Positions 62,700 through 64,000 of a DNA stretch of 64,000 bases are shown in pieces (within the stretch, counting starts at the first letter, position 1; the number at the start of each line of letters is the position of its first letter). The DNA comes from Rubinisphaera italica (GTDB lineage: Bacteria; Planctomycetota; Planctomycetia; Planctomycetales; Planctomycetaceae): positions 2,878,728 to 2,942,727 of the forward strand of contig NZ_SJPG01000001.1 in NCBI RefSeq assembly GCF_007859715.1. The letters run 5' to 3'. The translations under genes and the position numbers were made by a program. The notes beneath the pieces are model-generated. The model searched no databases, had not been told where the DNA came from, and worked only from the letters and a program-made list of their open reading frames with translations.

Positions 62700-63593
62700 T
62701 TAGTATGCACCTTTTGACCGAAAGACGGCTGCAACGGTGCGAAAAATCAGTTGGAGATCAAAGTATAGGTTACGTTTTCTGATGTACTCGATATCGAGTC
62801 TGAGGCGATCATCAAAATCGACATCACTTCTCCCACTCACCTGCCAGAGTCCGGTTATGCCCGGCTTCACTTCCAGTCGTTCAGTATGCCAGAGCGTGTA
62901 CGTCGTGGCAGCAAATGAAGTTGGCCGCGGCCCGACCAGGCTCATGTCTCCGCAGAGAACATTGAAGATCTGAGGCAGCTCATCCAGGCTCGTTTTTCGC
63001 AGAAATCTACCCACACGTAGAACTCTGGGATCGTTGCTCATTTTGAAATCGGGCCAGGTCAATTCGTTCAGGTGCATCAAAGACTTTTTCATCTCCTCAG
63101 CATTCTTCGACATGGTTCTCAGTTTGAACATCTTGAATCGGCGACCGAATTGGCCAGTCCGCTGTTGAAAAAAGAAAATCTGCCCTGGGTCTTCAATAAA
63201 TATGGCCAGCCCAGAAATCATAATGACGGGCAGAACAAATGGGAGCAGTAAAAGACAGATTGTGACATCAAAGATCCGTTTCGTAATTTCGTAAACAGGA
63301 TTCCTCAAAGCCTTTCTCGACGATTTCAGAGACTGCATATTTTTGGTTACGCGAGGGTAATCGACTGGTTTCATAGTGACTGACATCAGTTGACGACCTT
63401 TGGAGAGATGACAGAGGAACTCATCATCCTCAGTAGATTTTGTGACATACACTTTTTGTGAATCCGTACGAAAGAAACGTGCGATACTGCGATTCAAAGA
63501 GCAAACACTTTTAAGTGCAAACGATATGCCGTTAGTGAAGTTGGGAACAGAAGGCCATTCCTTCAGAACAACCGTTACTTTCTGAACAGACAT
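62700..63593 (-). CDS. Exopolysaccharide sugar transferase (undecaprenyl-phosphate glycosylphosphotransferase)
   Basis: 297 residues from the ATG at 63593; the 16 extra codons upstream are not supported. After a 120-residue extension, the bacterial sugar transferase domain: membrane segment 'DVTICLLLLPFVLPVIMISGLAIF', 'PGQIFFFQQRTGQFGRRFKMFKLRTM', 'LRKTSLDELPQIFNVLCGDMS', 'LVGPRP', 'KPGITGLWQVSGR'. All WbaP/PglC core motifs are present. It transfers a sugar-1-phosphate to undecaprenyl phosphate, starting repeat-unit synthesis. Probably the first gene of the minus-strand cluster; divergent from the Wzz-like gene. Confidence 0.93.
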   Translation of the reverse strand: MSVQKVTVVLKEWPSVPNFTNGISFALKSVCSLNRSIARFFRTDSQKVYVTKSTEDDEFLCHLSKGRQLMSVTMKPVDYPRVTKNMQSLKSSRKALRNPVYEITKRIFDVTICLLLLPFVLPVIMISGLAIFIEDPGQIFFFQQRTGQFGRRFKMFKLRTMSKNAEEMKKSLMHLNELTWPDFKMSNDPRVLRVGRFLRKTSLDELPQIFNVLCGDMSLVGPRPTSFAATTYTLWHTERLEVKPGITGLWQVSGRSDVDFDDRLRLDIEYIRKRNLYFDLQLIFRTVAAVFRSKGAY

Positions 63594-63685
63594 GTTGTTT
63601 TCATTCGACTTGATTGAATCCCAGACGACACAGAACCGCACAATCGAACCTTACGGCAAATCCCTTATAATCTGCAGGCTAGATC

Positions 63686-64000
63686 ATGGCTGACAAATTG
63701 TCATCAAATTCATCATTGAGTGAATTTCTCGACTGGAAACTGTTCCGCAAATATTGGTATCTGGTAGGCCTGTCAACATTGTTTGCAGTCAGCCTGGCCG
63801 TTGCATATCTGGCTGTGACAAAGCCGATTTATGAAGCTCAGGTGAGAATTGTCGTTCAGAATTTAGGATTGGGTTTGGAAAGCACCAATCTCGCCAAAAC
63901 TTATGACAAAGAATTTCTGGCCACTCAATCCGAAGTGATTCGTAGTCCTGCAACATTGACACGCTCTCTCGAAGAACTGCCTGAACTTACAGATCCGGCC
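63686..64000 (+). CDS. Wzz-like chain length determinant/polysaccharide co-polymerase (3' partial)
   Basis: ATG at 63686; the frame is open to the window end (105 residues seen). The start 'LSEFLDWKLFRKYWYLVGLS' followed by the membrane segment 'TLFAVSLAVAYLAVTKPIYEA' and 'QVRIVVQNLG' is the usual N-terminus of Wzz/GumC-type co-polymerases. It should have a large periplasmic coiled coil and perhaps a C-terminal kinase domain outside the window. Divergent from the sugar transferase gene with 92 bases between starts, so they share a promoter region. Confidence 0.85.
   Translation, partial: MADKLSSNSSLSEFLDWKLFRKYWYLVGLSTLFAVSLAVAYLAVTKPIYEAQVRIVVQNLGLGLESTNLAKTYDKEFLATQSEVIRSPATLTRSLEELPELTDPA

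Noticed and set aside
1..64000. CRISPR arrays, tRNA and rRNA genes
   Set aside because: No regularly spaced short repeats, no cloverleaf with a T-loop motif and no conserved rRNA segments were noticed on reading; a tRNAscan or Infernal run would be needed to exclude small RNAs.

Overview
The window comes from a planctomycete (phylum Planctomycetota, most like the order Planctomycetales). Evidence is the co-occurrence of lineage-typical families: a DUF1559 prepilin-like protein, a PSCyt1/DUF1549/DUF1553 protein next to DUF1501, two ECF sigma factor plus Ser/Thr kinase modules whose kinases start with a zinc-finger anti-sigma-like segment, and a giant secreted protein with the planctomycete 'LExRxLLSA' export signature. 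The genus is not resolved. No rRNA, tRNA or CRISPR array was recognised.

Layout. 1-2.9 kb: 3' end of a multi-TM glycosyltransferase/TPR protein and a convergent DUF1559 gene. 3.3-9.5 kb: a minus-strand, translationally coupled four-gene operon (PSD1 cytochrome, DUF1501, two amidohydrolases). 10.3-15.1 kb: a CheB-CheR-PAS-histidine kinase-receiver fusion followed by a stand-alone CheB domain. 15.4-16.5 kb: a secreted serine hydrolase. 16.8-19.2 kb: a minus-strand integron cassette cluster without an integrase in view (CALIN-like), with two near-identical 87-bp attC-like sites, a GNAT cassette, a lipoprotein cassette, a small membrane protein and a chimeric cassette made by a 377-bp duplication that cut an exonuclease gene. 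19.9-28.5 kb: a 1616-aa secreted protein (glycoside-hydrolase-like core, Calx-beta domains, three new-looking repeats), a paralogue of its N-terminal domain, then an ECF sigma/kinase pair.

28.8-43 kb: phosphoenolpyruvate carboxylase, an SGNH hydrolase, a beta-helix protein, a complete IS30-family element, a sialidase-like protein, a phytanoyl-CoA dioxygenase-like protein, a DUF1853 protein, a phospholipase C/S1-P1-like protein with an NPCBM-like tail, then a decayed stretch holding a solitary IS30 end. 43.2-50.8 kb: a small secreted protein, a double-CAP protein, and a second ECF/kinase module in which the kinase-repeat gene is split by a complete IS3-family element with a clean 3-bp target duplication; removing the element restores one 1149-aa frame.

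50.9-57.3 kb: a nucleotide pyrophosphatase-like enzyme and the DUF4956 / CotH / VTC polyphosphate-polymerase-like cluster. 57.4-64 kb: an exopolysaccharide locus (ATP-grasp, Wza-like export lipoprotein, polysaccharide deacetylase, membrane protein with a degenerate GGDEF domain, sugar transferase and, divergently, a Wzz-like chain length protein cut by the window end).

Strongest leads for something undescribed: the cassette cluster with its chimeric cassette; the giant secreted protein with three Trp/Tyr-rich repeats beside a kinase with a similar type of extracytoplasmic tail; and the CotH-beta-helix/VTC/DUF4956 trio. All functions are read from sequence motifs by eye; no database search was run.
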